Shown here: positions 18,162 through 27,106 of the stretch, in pieces
Position numbering within the stretch: position 1 is the first letter of the stretch
Layout of the letters: each line of letters starts with the position of its first letter
Origin: Agrobacterium arsenijevicii
GTDB lineage: Bacteria > Pseudomonadota > Alphaproteobacteria > Rhizobiales > Rhizobiaceae
NCBI GenBank assembly: GCA_000949895.1
Contig: JWIT01000004.1
Span: forward strand, 450,791-514,790
Length of the DNA stretch: 64,000 nucleotides
Direction: 5' to 3'
Program-made: the position numbers and the translations under genes
Notes under the pieces: generated by a model
Told to the model about the DNA's origin: nothing
Seen by the model: only the letters and a program-made list of their open reading frames with translations
Databases searched by the model: none

Positions 18162-18187
18162 AAAAACCTGAGCCTCCCCGGCTCAGG
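18162..18187 (-). terminator. Intercistronic terminator/attenuator between glnB and glnA
   Basis: On the minus strand, CCTGAGCC and GGCTCAGG form a perfect 8-bp stem followed directly by TTTTTC. It sits after the glnB stop and before the glnA start. It could end part of the glnB transcripts, or mark a separate glnA promoter downstream. Confidence 0.75.
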
Positions 18188-18199
18188 ACCTGGTTCCGA

Positions 18200-18896
<697 letters not shown>

Positions 18897-20372
18897 ATGA
18901 AATCTCTATTGCATCTCCTTCTGATCGACCCTGTTGCGATGGCCCGCATCGATGCGGCAACCGGCCAATCCGGTATTCCCCTTTATGATCTGATGGAGCG
19001 GGCGGGGCAGGCGGTCGCCGCCTCGGCCCTGCGCCATTACCCGGAAGCGCGGCGTTTTGTCGTGCTCTGCGGTGGTGGCAATAATGGCGGTGATGGTTAC
19101 GTCGCGGCGCGTGTGCTGTTGCAAAGCGGGGCGGCTGTTACGGTTCATCATCTTGGCGATGTCACGGCGCTCAAGGGCGATGCGCGGACGGCTTTCGAAC
19201 GAAGCGGAATGATGCCCCTGCCGCTTGGCGATTACACGGCCATGACCGGCGATGTGGTGATCGACGCGGTTTTCGGCGCCGGATTATCCCGCGATATTCC
19301 CTCGGAGCTTCACCGGATGATCGATGCGGTGACGCAGTCGAGGGTGCCGGTACTCGGGGTTGATCTGCCGTCGGGTCTCTGCGGCCGAAGGGGTGTGCCT
19401 CTCGGCGCGTCGTTCAAGGCGGAGCGGACGGTGACTTTCATGGCACGCAAACCCGGCCATCTGCTGATGCCGGGGAGGGAGTTGTGCGGGGCGCTTGAGG
19501 TTTTCGATATTGGCATTCCCTCCCGCATTCTAACCGCTCATGCGGGGTCGGTGATGGAAAACGATCCGCTCGTCTGGCGCGATGCCTTGCCGCGTTCGGA
19601 CATGGAGACGCATAAATTCAGGCGCGGACACCTGACCGTCTTTTCCGGTCCACCGCATGCGACAGGGGCAAGCCGCATGACGGCGCTTTCGGCGCTGAAG
19701 ACAGGCGCGGGCATCGTCACCGTCGCTGCCCCGAAAGAGGCGCTCGATGTGCTTTCGGTGACGCTAACGGCGGTGATGAATACGGCTCTTGATAATGCCG
19801 ACGATCTCCAGCGCTGGCTTGACGACAGGCGTCACGGTACTTTTGTTCTCGGCCCCGGTTTCGGCGATCTCGAAAAGGCGCGGCAATTCGTGTCTCTGCT
19901 CGGGGACAAGGCCGTCGTGCTGGATGCCGATGCCATCACTGCCTTTAAGGATCGCCCGGAAGCTCTGTTCGACCGGCTGACCTCACGCACGGGGAAATTC
20001 GTGCTGACGCCACATGAGGGCGAGTTTGCGCGACTGTTTCCCGATCTCGCCGTTGATGCGGCGCTGAGCAAGATCGAGAAGGCGCAGGTTGCTTCAGTGC
20101 GCAGCGGCGCAGTACTGGTCTACAAGGGCGCGGACACGGTGATCGCCGCACCGGACGGTCGGGCGCTGGTCAACAGCAATGCGCCTGCGAGCCTTGCGAC
20201 TGCCGGATCGGGTGATGTGCTGGCCGGTATCATCGGCGCGCTGCTTGCCCAGGGCACACCCACCTTCGAGGCGGCCGCAGCCGGCGTCTGGCTGCATGGA
20301 GAGGCCGGCAGCAGGGCAGGTGCTGGCATGACGGCGGAGGATCTCGCCCACGCGGTGCGGCCGTTTGTGTGA
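18897..20372 (+). CDS. nnrD: Bifunctional NAD(P)H-hydrate epimerase / ADP-dependent NAD(P)HX dehydratase
   Basis: 491 residues. Repairs hydrated NAD(P)H: the N-terminal YjeF-N domain epimerises NAD(P)HX (CGGGNNGGDGYVAARVL motif) and the C-terminal ribokinase-like domain dehydrates it with ADP (HKFRRGHLTVFSG, VLGPGFG, LTPHEGEFARLF, ATAGSGDVLAGIIGALLAQG). Start: ATG 18897 is preceded by GAAGGG at twelve bases; ATG 18885 is in frame but almost touches that site. Convergent with the AraC-type gene, with an 8-bp hairpin (TCAGGCGC/GCGCCTGA, 20393-20416) between them. Confidence 0.95.
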   Translation: MKSLLHLLLIDPVAMARIDAATGQSGIPLYDLMERAGQAVAASALRHYPEARRFVVLCGGGNNGGDGYVAARVLLQSGAAVTVHHLGDVTALKGDARTAFERSGMMPLPLGDYTAMTGDVVIDAVFGAGLSRDIPSELHRMIDAVTQSRVPVLGVDLPSGLCGRRGVPLGASFKAERTVTFMARKPGHLLMPGRELCGALEVFDIGIPSRILTAHAGSVMENDPLVWRDALPRSDMETHKFRRGHLTVFSGPPHATGASRMTALSALKTGAGIVTVAAPKEALDVLSVTLTAVMNTALDNADDLQRWLDDRRHGTFVLGPGFGDLEKARQFVSLLGDKAVVLDADAITAFKDRPEALFDRLTSRTGKFVLTPHEGEFARLFPDLAVDAALSKIEKAQVASVRSGAVLVYKGADTVIAAPDGRALVNSNAPASLATAGSGDVLAGIIGALLAQGTPTFEAAAAGVWLHGEAGSRAGAGMTAEDLAHAVRPFV

Positions 20373-20423
20373 GGGTGTTCGTCGAGTGCGGATCAGGCGC
20401 CTGCCATCGCGCCTGAAACGTTC

Positions 20424-21461
20424 TTAATGTGCAGCTTTGCCCTGGCTCGCCATCGCCATTCGCGACGCGCTGATCAGCAGTTTGCGTTCCGCACGCTCCT
20501 GTTGCGGGGTGCGATTGTAGATTTCCCGATAGCACTTGGAGAAATGCGAGGCGGAGACGAAGCCGCAGGCGACGGCGACCTCGACGACTGGCATGGCCGA
20601 TTGCACGAGCAGGTGACGGGCGCGGTCGAGGCGGATTTCAAGATAATAGCGGGCGGGTGAGCGGCCCATTTCCTGCCTGAAGAGGCGCTCCACCTGCCGG
20701 CGCGACAGATCGGCGGCATCGGCGATGTCGAGCAGAGACAACGGCTCGGCGAGGTTGCCTTCCATCAATTCGATGATCGACAGAACCTTGCTGTTCTGGA
20801 CGCCGAGGCGGGCGCGCAGCGGCAGGCGCTGGCGGTCATTGGGGCTGCGCACCCGGTCCGTCAGTTGCTGCTCACAGACGCGGTTGACGAGATTTTCACC
20901 GAAATCCTGACCGATCAGGCTCAGCATCATGTCGAGCGAGGCGGTGCCGCCGGCGCAGGTGTAGATGTTGCTGTCGACTTCGAAGAGATCGGCATAAACT
21001 TCCACCTGCGGAAAGGCTTCGGAAAAACCCGGCAGGTTCTCCCAGTGGATCGCGCAACGTTTGCCGTTCAGCAGCCCGGCCTGCGCAAGGATATGTGCGG
21101 CGGTACAGAGGCTGCCGATGGCGATGCCGCGATTATAGGCTTCGCGCAGCCAGGCATTGACCGACTTGTTGATGTGCTGGTCGACATCGATGCCCGAACA
21201 GATGATCGCCATTTCAGCACGGTTTTCACCGCTGACATATCGGCGCTCATCGGCAAGACAGGTGTCGACCTCAAGACAGATGCCGCTTGATGACATGACC
21301 TTCTGGCCATCGAGCGAGGAGATGCGCCATTCGTAAGCCTGATAGCCCAGCATGCGGTTGGCGATGCGAAGCGTTTCTACAGCTGCGGCGAATGGCAGCA
21401 TGGTAAATTGCGGAATGAGAAAAAAGACGATTGAGCGTTTCTTCTGGGAGTTTTTGCTCAT
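20424..21461 (-). CDS. GlxA-family AraC-type transcriptional regulator, GbdR-like
   Basis: 345 residues from ATG 21461 (GGAG nine bases upstream; the longer frame from 21533 has no such site). The N-terminal half is a DJ-1/PfpI-like domain with the GSLCTAAHILAQAGLL elbow; the C-terminal half is an AraC double helix-turn-helix (LSLLDIADAADLSRRQVERLF, then PVVEVAVACGFVSASHFSKCYRE). The whole protein resembles GbdR, which activates glycine betaine and dimethylglycine catabolism in Pseudomonas. No such catabolic genes are next to it; a one-carbon-type pair lies 2 kb away. Confidence 0.9.
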   Translation of the reverse strand: MSKNSQKKRSIVFFLIPQFTMLPFAAAVETLRIANRMLGYQAYEWRISSLDGQKVMSSSGICLEVDTCLADERRYVSGENRAEMAIICSGIDVDQHINKSVNAWLREAYNRGIAIGSLCTAAHILAQAGLLNGKRCAIHWENLPGFSEAFPQVEVYADLFEVDSNIYTCAGGTASLDMMLSLIGQDFGENLVNRVCEQQLTDRVRSPNDRQRLPLRARLGVQNSKVLSIIELMEGNLAEPLSLLDIADAADLSRRQVERLFRQEMGRSPARYYLEIRLDRARHLLVQSAMPVVEVAVACGFVSASHFSKCYREIYNRTPQQERAERKLLISASRMAMASQGKAAH

Positions 21462-21599
21462 TTGCCCGTGCTCCGTTGCGAATACGCAATTCCTCCCTTG
21501 GAATCGGTCTTCTGGATGTCCTGCTTGCGACATCTTTAACGAAAAATACGCCGTGGAATCGGGGCTGTCAAAAAATAGCTTTTGAAATATGCAAAATTT

Positions 21600-21631
21600 G
21601 CGACAAGCCTTTTAAAAAGGCGTTTTGTCGC
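21600..21631. promoter_or_regulatory. Imperfect palindrome upstream of the GlxA-family regulator
   Basis: Outer arms GCGACAA and TTGTCGC flank an inner CCTTTTTAAAAAGG-like AT-rich centre, 140 bases upstream of the regulator start. It could be an operator or, read as RNA, a hairpin. Role unknown. Confidence 0.35.
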
Positions 21632-21688
21632 ATGTAAAACAGGCAGGTCATTTTACGCCTATGCCGGGGCGTTTGTGGATCGGCGGGG

Positions 21689-21722
21689 ATGGCTCGCAAG
21701 TCTTGAAACGGTTGCGAGCCAT
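21689..21722. terminator. Hairpin downstream of the DUF1127 gene
   Basis: Perfect 11-bp arms ATGGCTCGCAA and TTGCGAGCCAT with a 12-base loop, 12 bases after the DUF1127 stop on the minus strand. There is no T run, so it may be a Rho-dependent end or a stabilising 3' hairpin rather than a classical terminator. Confidence 0.5.
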
Positions 21723-21733
21723 GGGCCCGGGCA

Positions 21734-21952
21734 TCATTTGCGGATGAAACGCGTACTGTTGCTGTCTGTCGTCGGCCATCCGATGTCCTTCAATGTTTCA
21801 GGCGGCAATGCTTCCAGCGCGCGGAGCATCCTTGCGCGCTGCCATGAGGTGTGGAAAGCGGAAATCTGGCCGGACAGGCGGTTGAGCCAGCTGCCGGACG
21901 AGGGGCGGAGCGACGAGCGGTTTGCTGCCGGAAGATAATGTATCATGGTCAT
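21734..21952 (-). CDS. DUF1127 small basic protein
   Basis: 72 residues from ATG 21952 (AAGGA eight bases upstream). The C-terminal DUF1127 signature is present as RMLRALEALPPETLKDIGW; the N-terminal part is a Ser-rich basic helix region. DUF1127 proteins are small, abundant in alphaproteobacteria, and some bind RNA or tune phosphate and arginine metabolism. Divergent from a LysR gene 282 bases away, which suggests LysR control. Confidence 0.88.
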   Translation of the reverse strand: MTMIHYLPAANRSSLRPSSGSWLNRLSGQISAFHTSWQRARMLRALEALPPETLKDIGWPTTDSNSTRFIRK

Positions 21953-22172
21953 GTCTTGATCCTTTCCTGAACCACGATCCTGTTTGCGACTTCGGTATGC
22001 GCTTACATATCGCATCAAACAAGAGAATGAATTTCATATCATTCATCAATTTTAGGAATGACTTACTTTCGCTGCCTGCCGGGCTTCCTGCTTGCCCATG
22101 AGGGGGCCAGCGCTTCACTCCGACGAGGCCCTGATCGCCCTGTCATTCGATGTCCCGGATGATGTGCGCTTG

Positions 22173-22202
22173 TTGACAATCAATCAAACGAAATGATATC
22201 CA
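22173..22202 (+). promoter_or_regulatory. Candidate sigma-70 promoter for the LysR gene
   Basis: TTGACA at 22173-22178 followed after 17-18 bases by an ATATCC/TATCCA element, about 35 bases upstream of the LysR start. A good -35 but weak -10, as is common in rhizobia. Confidence 0.45.
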
Positions 22203-22234
22203 TCTATAGATCAAAATATTTGAAGGTGCGTGCC

Positions 22235-23131
22235 ATGACCGTGACTTTCCGCCAACCTTTGCCGTTGCTGGATAACGACATATTGAGAACCTTCGTCGCG
22301 ATTGCGGAAACGGGAAATTTCTCGACCGCAGCGGAGGTGGTGTTCAGAACGCCGTCGGCCGTTTCCATGCAGATCAAGAAACTCGAGGAACAGTTGAAGA
22401 CGACCCTGTTCCTGCGTGATGCCCGTTCGGTGACGTTGACGGCGCATGGTGAAACGCTTCTGACCTATGCGCGCCGGATGATTGCGCTTTCCAACGAGGC
22501 CGTCTCGCGTTTCGTCATGCCTGAACTTTCCGGCGTCGTTCGCCTCGGTGCGCCGGAGGATATTGGCGAGCGTGGTTTGCTGCCGGGTATTCTCAAGCGT
22601 TTTGCCGAGGTTTTCCCCGGCATCATGATCGATGTCACGATCGATTCCAGTTCCAATCTCTACAAGCGCATGGATGAACGGCGACTTGATCTGGCGTTGG
22701 TCAACTGTGCGTCGCATCCGCTGAGGGATACGGGCGAGGTGCTGATGCGCGAACGTCTCGTCTGGGCGGGTGCGAAATGCGGCACAGCCTATCTGCGCGA
22801 CCCGTTGCCCATATCGATCTGGGAAGAGGGCTGCATCTGGCGTTCGGAAGCGATCAACTCGCTTGAAAAGCGCGGGCGCAATTTCCGGGTGGCCTATCTC
22901 AGCGGTCATACCATGGCGCAGCGCGCGGCGATTGCTGCCGACCTTGCCATCGCACCCCTGCCACGCTCCTATGTGCAGAACGACATGGTCATTCTCGGCG
23001 ACAAGGAAGGCCTGCCGGAACTCGGCGCCTTCGATATTCGGTTGATCACGGCTGAAAGACCCTCGCGCCCGATCCTTGCGGTCGCCGAAAGCATCCGCAA
23101 TGCCTTTGTCGAAGTCGCCAAGGCGGCCTGA
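22235..23131 (+). CDS. LysR-family transcriptional regulator (LrhA-like subgroup)
   Basis: 298 residues from ATG 22235, preceded by GAAGGTG at a good distance. The N-terminal winged helix is LRTFVAIAETGNFSTAAEVV followed by TPSAVSMQIKKLEEQL; the rest is a periplasmic-binding-like effector domain (VVRLGAPEDIGERGLLPGIL). The effector is unknown. Its divergent partner is a DUF1127 gene; in Brucella the LysR regulator VtlR controls small DUF1127-type proteins, so a comparable relation here is plausible but not shown. Confidence 0.92.
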   Translation: MTVTFRQPLPLLDNDILRTFVAIAETGNFSTAAEVVFRTPSAVSMQIKKLEEQLKTTLFLRDARSVTLTAHGETLLTYARRMIALSNEAVSRFVMPELSGVVRLGAPEDIGERGLLPGILKRFAEVFPGIMIDVTIDSSSNLYKRMDERRLDLALVNCASHPLRDTGEVLMRERLVWAGAKCGTAYLRDPLPISIWEEGCIWRSEAINSLEKRGRNFRVAYLSGHTMAQRAAIAADLAIAPLPRSYVQNDMVILGDKEGLPELGAFDIRLITAERPSRPILAVAESIRNAFVEVAKAA

Positions 23132-23154
23132 GATAACGCGTCAATAACGGGAAT

Positions 23155-23180
23155 GCGCGACGGGCCAGCGTCCGTCGCGC
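23155..23180. terminator. Hairpin between convergent LysR and MTHFR-like genes
   Basis: GCGCGACGG and CCGTCGCGC form a perfect 9-bp stem with an 8-base loop, lying between the two stop codons. No T tract follows on either strand. Confidence 0.45.
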
Positions 23181-23198
23181 CACAGGCAAAGGTGGGTC

Positions 23199-24119
23199 TT
23201 AGACCGCTACCGTGCCCAGCGCTGCCGAACATTCGGTCCCGTTTGTCTGCCAGCTTCCACGACCAACCAGCCAGTCGGCCGAGTTCTGCAATCCGCCAAA
23301 GGGGAAAACGTGGATCTGCCGGATCGGCCCTGCCGGATTTGCCTGCCAGTGCCGTTCGATCGGTCCGACAACGCTTTCCGGTGAATGGCCCTTGGCCAGC
23401 GTCGTCAGGGAGAGTGCGTTCTTCTTCAGATAGGCGATGGAATTGCCAACGCCGCAGAGCGCGGCGTATTTCAGCAGCGTCGTGATCCTGGCAGGGCCGG
23501 AAACGCCAATATGCACCGGCAGATCGATGCCGGAGGCCGCAAGCCCATCCGCCCAGGTGATGAAGCGGGCGGGGTCGAAGCCGAACTGGGTGACGATGCG
23601 CATTGCCGCATCGCTTCTTTGCGCAAAATCGCGTTTCAGCTTCAGGGCGGCGATTGCCGTCTCCTCGCTGAAATCGGGGCTACCTTCGGGGTGGCCGGCG
23701 ATTGCGATGTGATTTATGCCGTAGCGATCAAAAATGCCGGTCGACAGCATGTCCATGCTGGAGGCGAAGGGACCGGCCGGTTTGGCAACGCCGCCGCCAA
23801 CCACCAGCACATCCGATACGCCCGCTTCGCCTGCCAGCCGCTTTGCCTGTTCCTCAAATTCCGTGAGGGAGGATATGCGCCGCGCCGCGAGATGCGGCAC
23901 AGGCGTGTAGCCGAGATCGCGAAGATGTTTGGCGGCATCGACGAGCCTCTCCTGCGAGGCCTGTCCGGTATCGGTCAGATAGACACGCACACCCTGCGGA
24001 AACAGACCGGCGAGGCTTGCCGGGCCGAGCACCTGTGCGGGCGAGGCTTCAATGGAGGCGGCAATGGCGGGAGAGGTAGAGGTCGTGGGCAATTTGTATT
24101 TGGTCCTTTTTCTTATCAT
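23199..24119 (-). CDS. Methylenetetrahydrofolate reductase-like protein
   Basis: 306 residues from ATG 24119 (a TTG at 24158 is in frame; neither has a strong ribosome-binding site). Family features: IEASP near residue 24 replaces the classical FEFFPP active-site motif but keeps the Glu; HIAIAGHPEGSPD and IVTQFGFDPARFITW correspond to the flavin and folate-binding strands of MetF. It is probably a divergent MTHFR acting in one-carbon catabolism rather than the biosynthetic MetF. The formyltransferase-like gene lies 101 bases upstream on the same strand. Confidence 0.82.
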   Translation of the reverse strand: MIRKRTKYKLPTTSTSPAIAASIEASPAQVLGPASLAGLFPQGVRVYLTDTGQASQERLVDAAKHLRDLGYTPVPHLAARRISSLTEFEEQAKRLAGEAGVSDVLVVGGGVAKPAGPFASSMDMLSTGIFDRYGINHIAIAGHPEGSPDFSEETAIAALKLKRDFAQRSDAAMRIVTQFGFDPARFITWADGLAASGIDLPVHIGVSGPARITTLLKYAALCGVGNSIAYLKKNALSLTTLAKGHSPESVVGPIERHWQANPAGPIRQIHVFPFGGLQNSADWLVGRGSWQTNGTECSAALGTVAV

Positions 24120-24220
24120 GCACCGGTTTTTCGCCCAAGTCTTTGCCTGTTGCGGCAAGACAGCCCTGCATCTGCGACGAAGCTTGGCTTCATATTCGGC
24201 GCGGGATTACCGCTTTCTCC

Positions 24221-24997
24221 TCACCAGACGCGTTTGGTCAGGCCGTTCCACAACCATGTCCAGATCGCCGGCGGAAACCGCAGCACGGATTTTCCGGGGA
24301 GTGGCGGTTGGGGCGCTAGGCTGCCGGAAAGGGCGTCCTCGATGGCGCTGACCGCAATATCGACCGAGGCTGCGGTTAAAAGCAGCGGGTAGGTGGCAAT
24401 CGTATCGGAAGGCGAGGGTTTCAGCCGCTTTTCGTAAAGGGTGGCGCCGGTATCCACGCCCCTGTCGACCAGATGCACGGTTGCGCCGAAATTGCCGCGG
24501 TCCTTTTCCACCAGCGCCCAATAACCGCCCATCTGGCCGCGATAGGCGGGATTGATGCCGGCGTGGAAATTGATCACCGGGCATTGCAGGGCCTGAAGTG
24601 TCGCCGGTGTCAGAAGGCGGCAGGAAATGGTGAAGATCGCCGCCGGTTGCAGCCGGTTTGCCGCCGCGTGGCATTCCGCATCGTTCAGCGAGGCAACCTG
24701 TGTGACGGGAACGGCATGACCGAGATCGGGAGAGAGGCCGTGTTCGGCGATGATCTCATTGGTTCTGCGAACCGTGAAGCGTTTGCCGAGCCGCGAGGCG
24801 ACCATCGTTGCCATCTGGCCTGCGGCCGCAATCCAGCCGAGCCGCCGCGCTCGTCGTTTCAGAATGGCCGATTTGCTTTCCGGCTGCTCCACGAACACAT
24901 GGATATCCGGAAACCGGGCAGCCAGCGCATTGATCATGACATTCGGGTTCAGGCCGCCCGCCGTCATTACCAGTAGCCGATTGTTTATCTCAGTCAT
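24221..24997 (-). CDS. Formyltransferase-family protein (10-formyl-THF dependent fold)
   Basis: 258 residues from ATG 24997; GTG 25006 is an alternative. The hallmark formyl-transfer triad is intact: Asn and His in VINFHAGINPAYRG and Asp in VDRGVDTGATLYE. The N-terminal nucleotide-fold half (LLVMTAGGLNPNVMINALA) is unlike Fmt or PurN, and no C-terminal anticodon-type domain is visible, so it is neither of those housekeeping enzymes. Substrate unknown. Probably co-transcribed with the MTHFR-like gene, suggesting a shared folate one-carbon role. Confidence 0.85.
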   Translation of the reverse strand: MTEINNRLLVMTAGGLNPNVMINALAARFPDIHVFVEQPESKSAILKRRARRLGWIAAAGQMATMVASRLGKRFTVRRTNEIIAEHGLSPDLGHAVPVTQVASLNDAECHAAANRLQPAAIFTISCRLLTPATLQALQCPVINFHAGINPAYRGQMGGYWALVEKDRGNFGATVHLVDRGVDTGATLYEKRLKPSPSDTIATYPLLLTAASVDIAVSAIEDALSGSLAPQPPLPGKSVLRFPPAIWTWLWNGLTKRVW

Positions 24998-25128
24998 GTC
25001 ACCCACACGATTTTCCCAATCATGATCCCTGCGCCCGAGTTTCCCTTGCGAACTTCAAAACCATGTTAATTTTCACCGACGGGATTTTTTGAAACGCCGA
25101 TGGAACCGATTTTTTAGGCTCACGTTAT

Positions 25129-25144
25129 TGTGACGCATATCACA
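25129..25144. promoter_or_regulatory. Perfect Crp-type binding site upstream of the entericidin gene
   Basis: TGTGA-CGCATA-TCACA matches the Crp consensus at all ten fixed positions and is centred about 53 bases before the start codon. A CTTGCC/GGCAAG hairpin (25150-25168) lies between it and the gene. Which Crp/Fnr-family regulator would use it is unknown. Confidence 0.6.
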
Positions 25145-25189
25145 TCGGCGCTTGCCTTTGGACGGCAAGTCATAGGGGAGTTGTTTCAA

Positions 25190-25351
25190 ATGATCACACG
25201 CATTCTTTCGACCGTTTTCGTGGCCTTGCTGACCGTCGTGACCTTGAGTTCCTGTGGCAACACCATTCGTGGTGTTGGCCGGGACACGGCAAATGCAGTC
25301 AACGCAACGCAAGACGCAGGTCGCAGCGTAGACCGCGCTGCGCGTCGCTAA
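25190..25351 (+). CDS. Entericidin EcnA/B-family lipoprotein
   Basis: 53 residues from ATG 25190, preceded by AGGGGAG; the longer open frame adds a non-signal leader. A signal peptide ends in the lipobox LSSC, and the mature part GNTIRGVGRDTANAVNATQDAGR matches the entericidin core (TxxGxGxDxxxxG). Entericidins are small membrane lipoproteins; in enterics EcnA/B is an antidote/toxin pair, but single copies like this are widespread and mostly uncharacterised. A strong terminator follows. Confidence 0.93.
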   Translation: MITRILSTVFVALLTVVTLSSCGNTIRGVGRDTANAVNATQDAGRSVDRAARR

Positions 25352-25371
25352 ATATCTCCCCTTCAAGGTCT

Positions 25372-25406
25372 GGCATCACCCTGAATGAAGGGTGATGCCT
25401 TTTCTT
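25372..25406 (+). terminator. Rho-independent terminator after the entericidin gene
   Basis: GGCATCACCCT and AGGGTGATGCC form a perfect 11-bp stem with a six-base loop, followed by TTTTCTTT. Confidence 0.95.
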
Positions 25407-25468
25407 TGACCTGATTTCGCCGTCAAAGTTCATGTTGTAAGAATCGCACCATATGCGAGCGAGAAGGC

Positions 25469-26251
25469 ATGAACGGGCTGTCGATGAAAAGACCGGCGAT
25501 GAAAAGACTGGTGAGGTTGCTGCTGCCATTGTTGTTGCCGTTTTCGGCTGAGGCGGGTGGACAGGCGGATTTCTGCAAAACCATGGAGCATGCGGGCGGG
25601 CGTTATACCGTCTGCAGTTTCGATCCGGCAAAAAGCACGATCCGGATTTACGACCGCGATCATGTCTCCGGTCAGGGATATCGCTCCTTTTCCGATTTGT
25701 CTTCCGCGCTGTGGCGGCAGCATATGTTCAGCGTCTTCGCCATGAATGGCGGCATGTACCATTCCGACTATTCGCCCGTTGGCCTGTTTATTGAAAACGG
25801 CGTCGAACGTTCGCAGATCAGCACGGGTGGCGGCTGGGGCAATTTTCATCTTCTGCCGAATGGCGTGTTTTATCTGAAGGGGGCAGCGGCCGGCGTGCTT
25901 GAAACGCAGGCCTATCTCTCTGCCGGGCTGAAACCGGATTTCGCCACCCAGTCCGGGCCGATGCTGGTGATCGACGGCAAGCTGCATCCGCGATTTCTGC
26001 CCGACAGCGACAGCCTGAAGCGCCGCAACGGCGTCGGCGTTTCCCGCGATGGCATGGTGCATTTTGCCATTTCGGAAAACACCGTGCGCTTCTACGATTT
26101 CGCCACGCTGTTCAGGGATGTACTGGATGCGCCCAATGCGCTTTATCTCGACGGCACGATTTCCAGCGTCGACATTCCCGCGATGAACAGGCGGGACTCG
26201 CTGTTTCCCATGGGGCCGATCATCGCCGTCGTCGACAGGGTGCCTGACTAA
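25469..26251 (+). CDS. Phosphodiester glycosidase (NAGPA/DUF2233) family exported protein
   Basis: 260 residues with an N-terminal signal peptide (KRLVRLLLPLLLPFSAEA). The NAGPA domain is recognisable from FAMNGGMYHSDYSPVGLFIENG, GNFHLLPNGVFYL, ATQSGPMLVIDG, RNGVGVSRDG and ALYLDGTISS. Members hydrolyse sugar-1-phosphodiester links, for instance in wall or capsule polymers; the substrate here is unknown. In-frame ATGs at 25484 and 25499 are alternative starts. Convergent with the next gene. Confidence 0.9.
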   Translation: MNGLSMKRPAMKRLVRLLLPLLLPFSAEAGGQADFCKTMEHAGGRYTVCSFDPAKSTIRIYDRDHVSGQGYRSFSDLSSALWRQHMFSVFAMNGGMYHSDYSPVGLFIENGVERSQISTGGGWGNFHLLPNGVFYLKGAAAGVLETQAYLSAGLKPDFATQSGPMLVIDGKLHPRFLPDSDSLKRRNGVGVSRDGMVHFAISENTVRFYDFATLFRDVLDAPNALYLDGTISSVDIPAMNRRDSLFPMGPIIAVVDRVPD

Positions 26252-26252
26252 G

Positions 26253-26603
26253 TCAGATCGGCGCCCTGGGGTAGGCTTTTTCGAGACCTGCCGATGCCGT
26301 CAGCCCCTTGCGGAAGGCAAGATAGGCGGGATGCTGGCTGGCCTTGGCCGTTTCAGTGATGCGGATCTGCAGGCGGGCAGGGGCATTGCCGCCAAGCCAT
26401 TCGCCGGCCGCTTCCAGTTTCAGACTGTTGAGGAAAGCGGCGTTGGCCTGCTGGTCGAGATAGAGATTGAGGCCGGCCAGCAGGTTTTCATCCTGCGACA
26501 CGTTTTCCATCAAAAGCAGCACCCACGCCTTGTCCTCGCTTGTAAGCGAAGCCAGTTTCGATGCGACCGTCTCGCGATCGGGAAAGGATGATGCCTGCTG
26601 CAT
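26253..26603 (-). CDS. Hypothetical helical protein
   Basis: 116 residues, predicted mostly alpha-helical and cytoplasmic, with no motif I recognise. Characteristic stretches are LTSEDKAWVLLLMENVS and LAGLNLYLDQQANAAFLNSLKLE. Codon use is like its neighbours, and the convergent spacing of one base to the glycosidase supports a real gene. Confidence 0.75.
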   Translation of the reverse strand: MQQASSFPDRETVASKLASLTSEDKAWVLLLMENVSQDENLLAGLNLYLDQQANAAFLNSLKLEAAGEWLGGNAPARLQIRITETAKASQHPAYLAFRKGLTASAGLEKAYPRAPI

Positions 26604-26977
26604 GTAATGACGAACCCCGTTGCCGTTCTCTGTCGATAAGGCAGAGGCGGCAGGCTTTCAAGGCGCAACAGTCCGGGCACGGAAATTCGACCCTGACGTG
26701 CTGGGCAGGGCGGTTTTCAACAGGCGTTTGTGCGAAACCTTCATAAACCGGTTACACTTTAGTTCAAATTGCGGCGAGCGGCAAAAACGGCAATCTGGAG
26801 GCTCCGTTCTAACGCCTTGTTTTTTCACGCACCTATGCATTTGGCGAATGGCAGCTCGTCAAAAACGCCTTCATTTAGCCGCTTTTTGCATTTGCGTTCT
26901 CTTCCGGATTTTAATAAATGCTTCCTCCACGGGCCGGGTCTTGAAGATCGCCCGGAGAGTGAATAGCTGGAGTAATC
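26604..26977. other. Intergenic region without recognised gene
   Basis: 374 bases between a minus-strand gene and the 33-residue plus-strand gene. A plus-strand frame is open from 26620 but has no coding character. The right part should carry the promoter of the small gene; GGAG at 26969-26972 is its ribosome-binding site. Confidence 0.5.
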
Positions 26978-27079
26978 ATGGACGAAACCGCTCAGAAATC
27001 CTGCTGGGGCGTCACCATACGCGCACTTGCAGGCTTTGCCGCATTTCTCGCATTGACGTACATTTTTGGCAGCCCATAA
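26978..27079 (+). CDS. 33-residue single-span membrane protein
   Basis: ATG at 26978 with GGAG six bases upstream encodes a polar start (MDETAQKSCWG), one hydrophobic helix (TIRALAGFAAFLALTYIFG) and an immediate stop. A Rho-independent terminator follows 28 bases later, so it is a complete small transcription unit. Not recognised; too short for usual ORF calling. Confidence 0.75.
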   Translation: MDETAQKSCWGVTIRALAGFAAFLALTYIFGSP

Positions 27080-27106
27080 GCACTTCTCCTGAATTGACGG
27101 GTTTTG

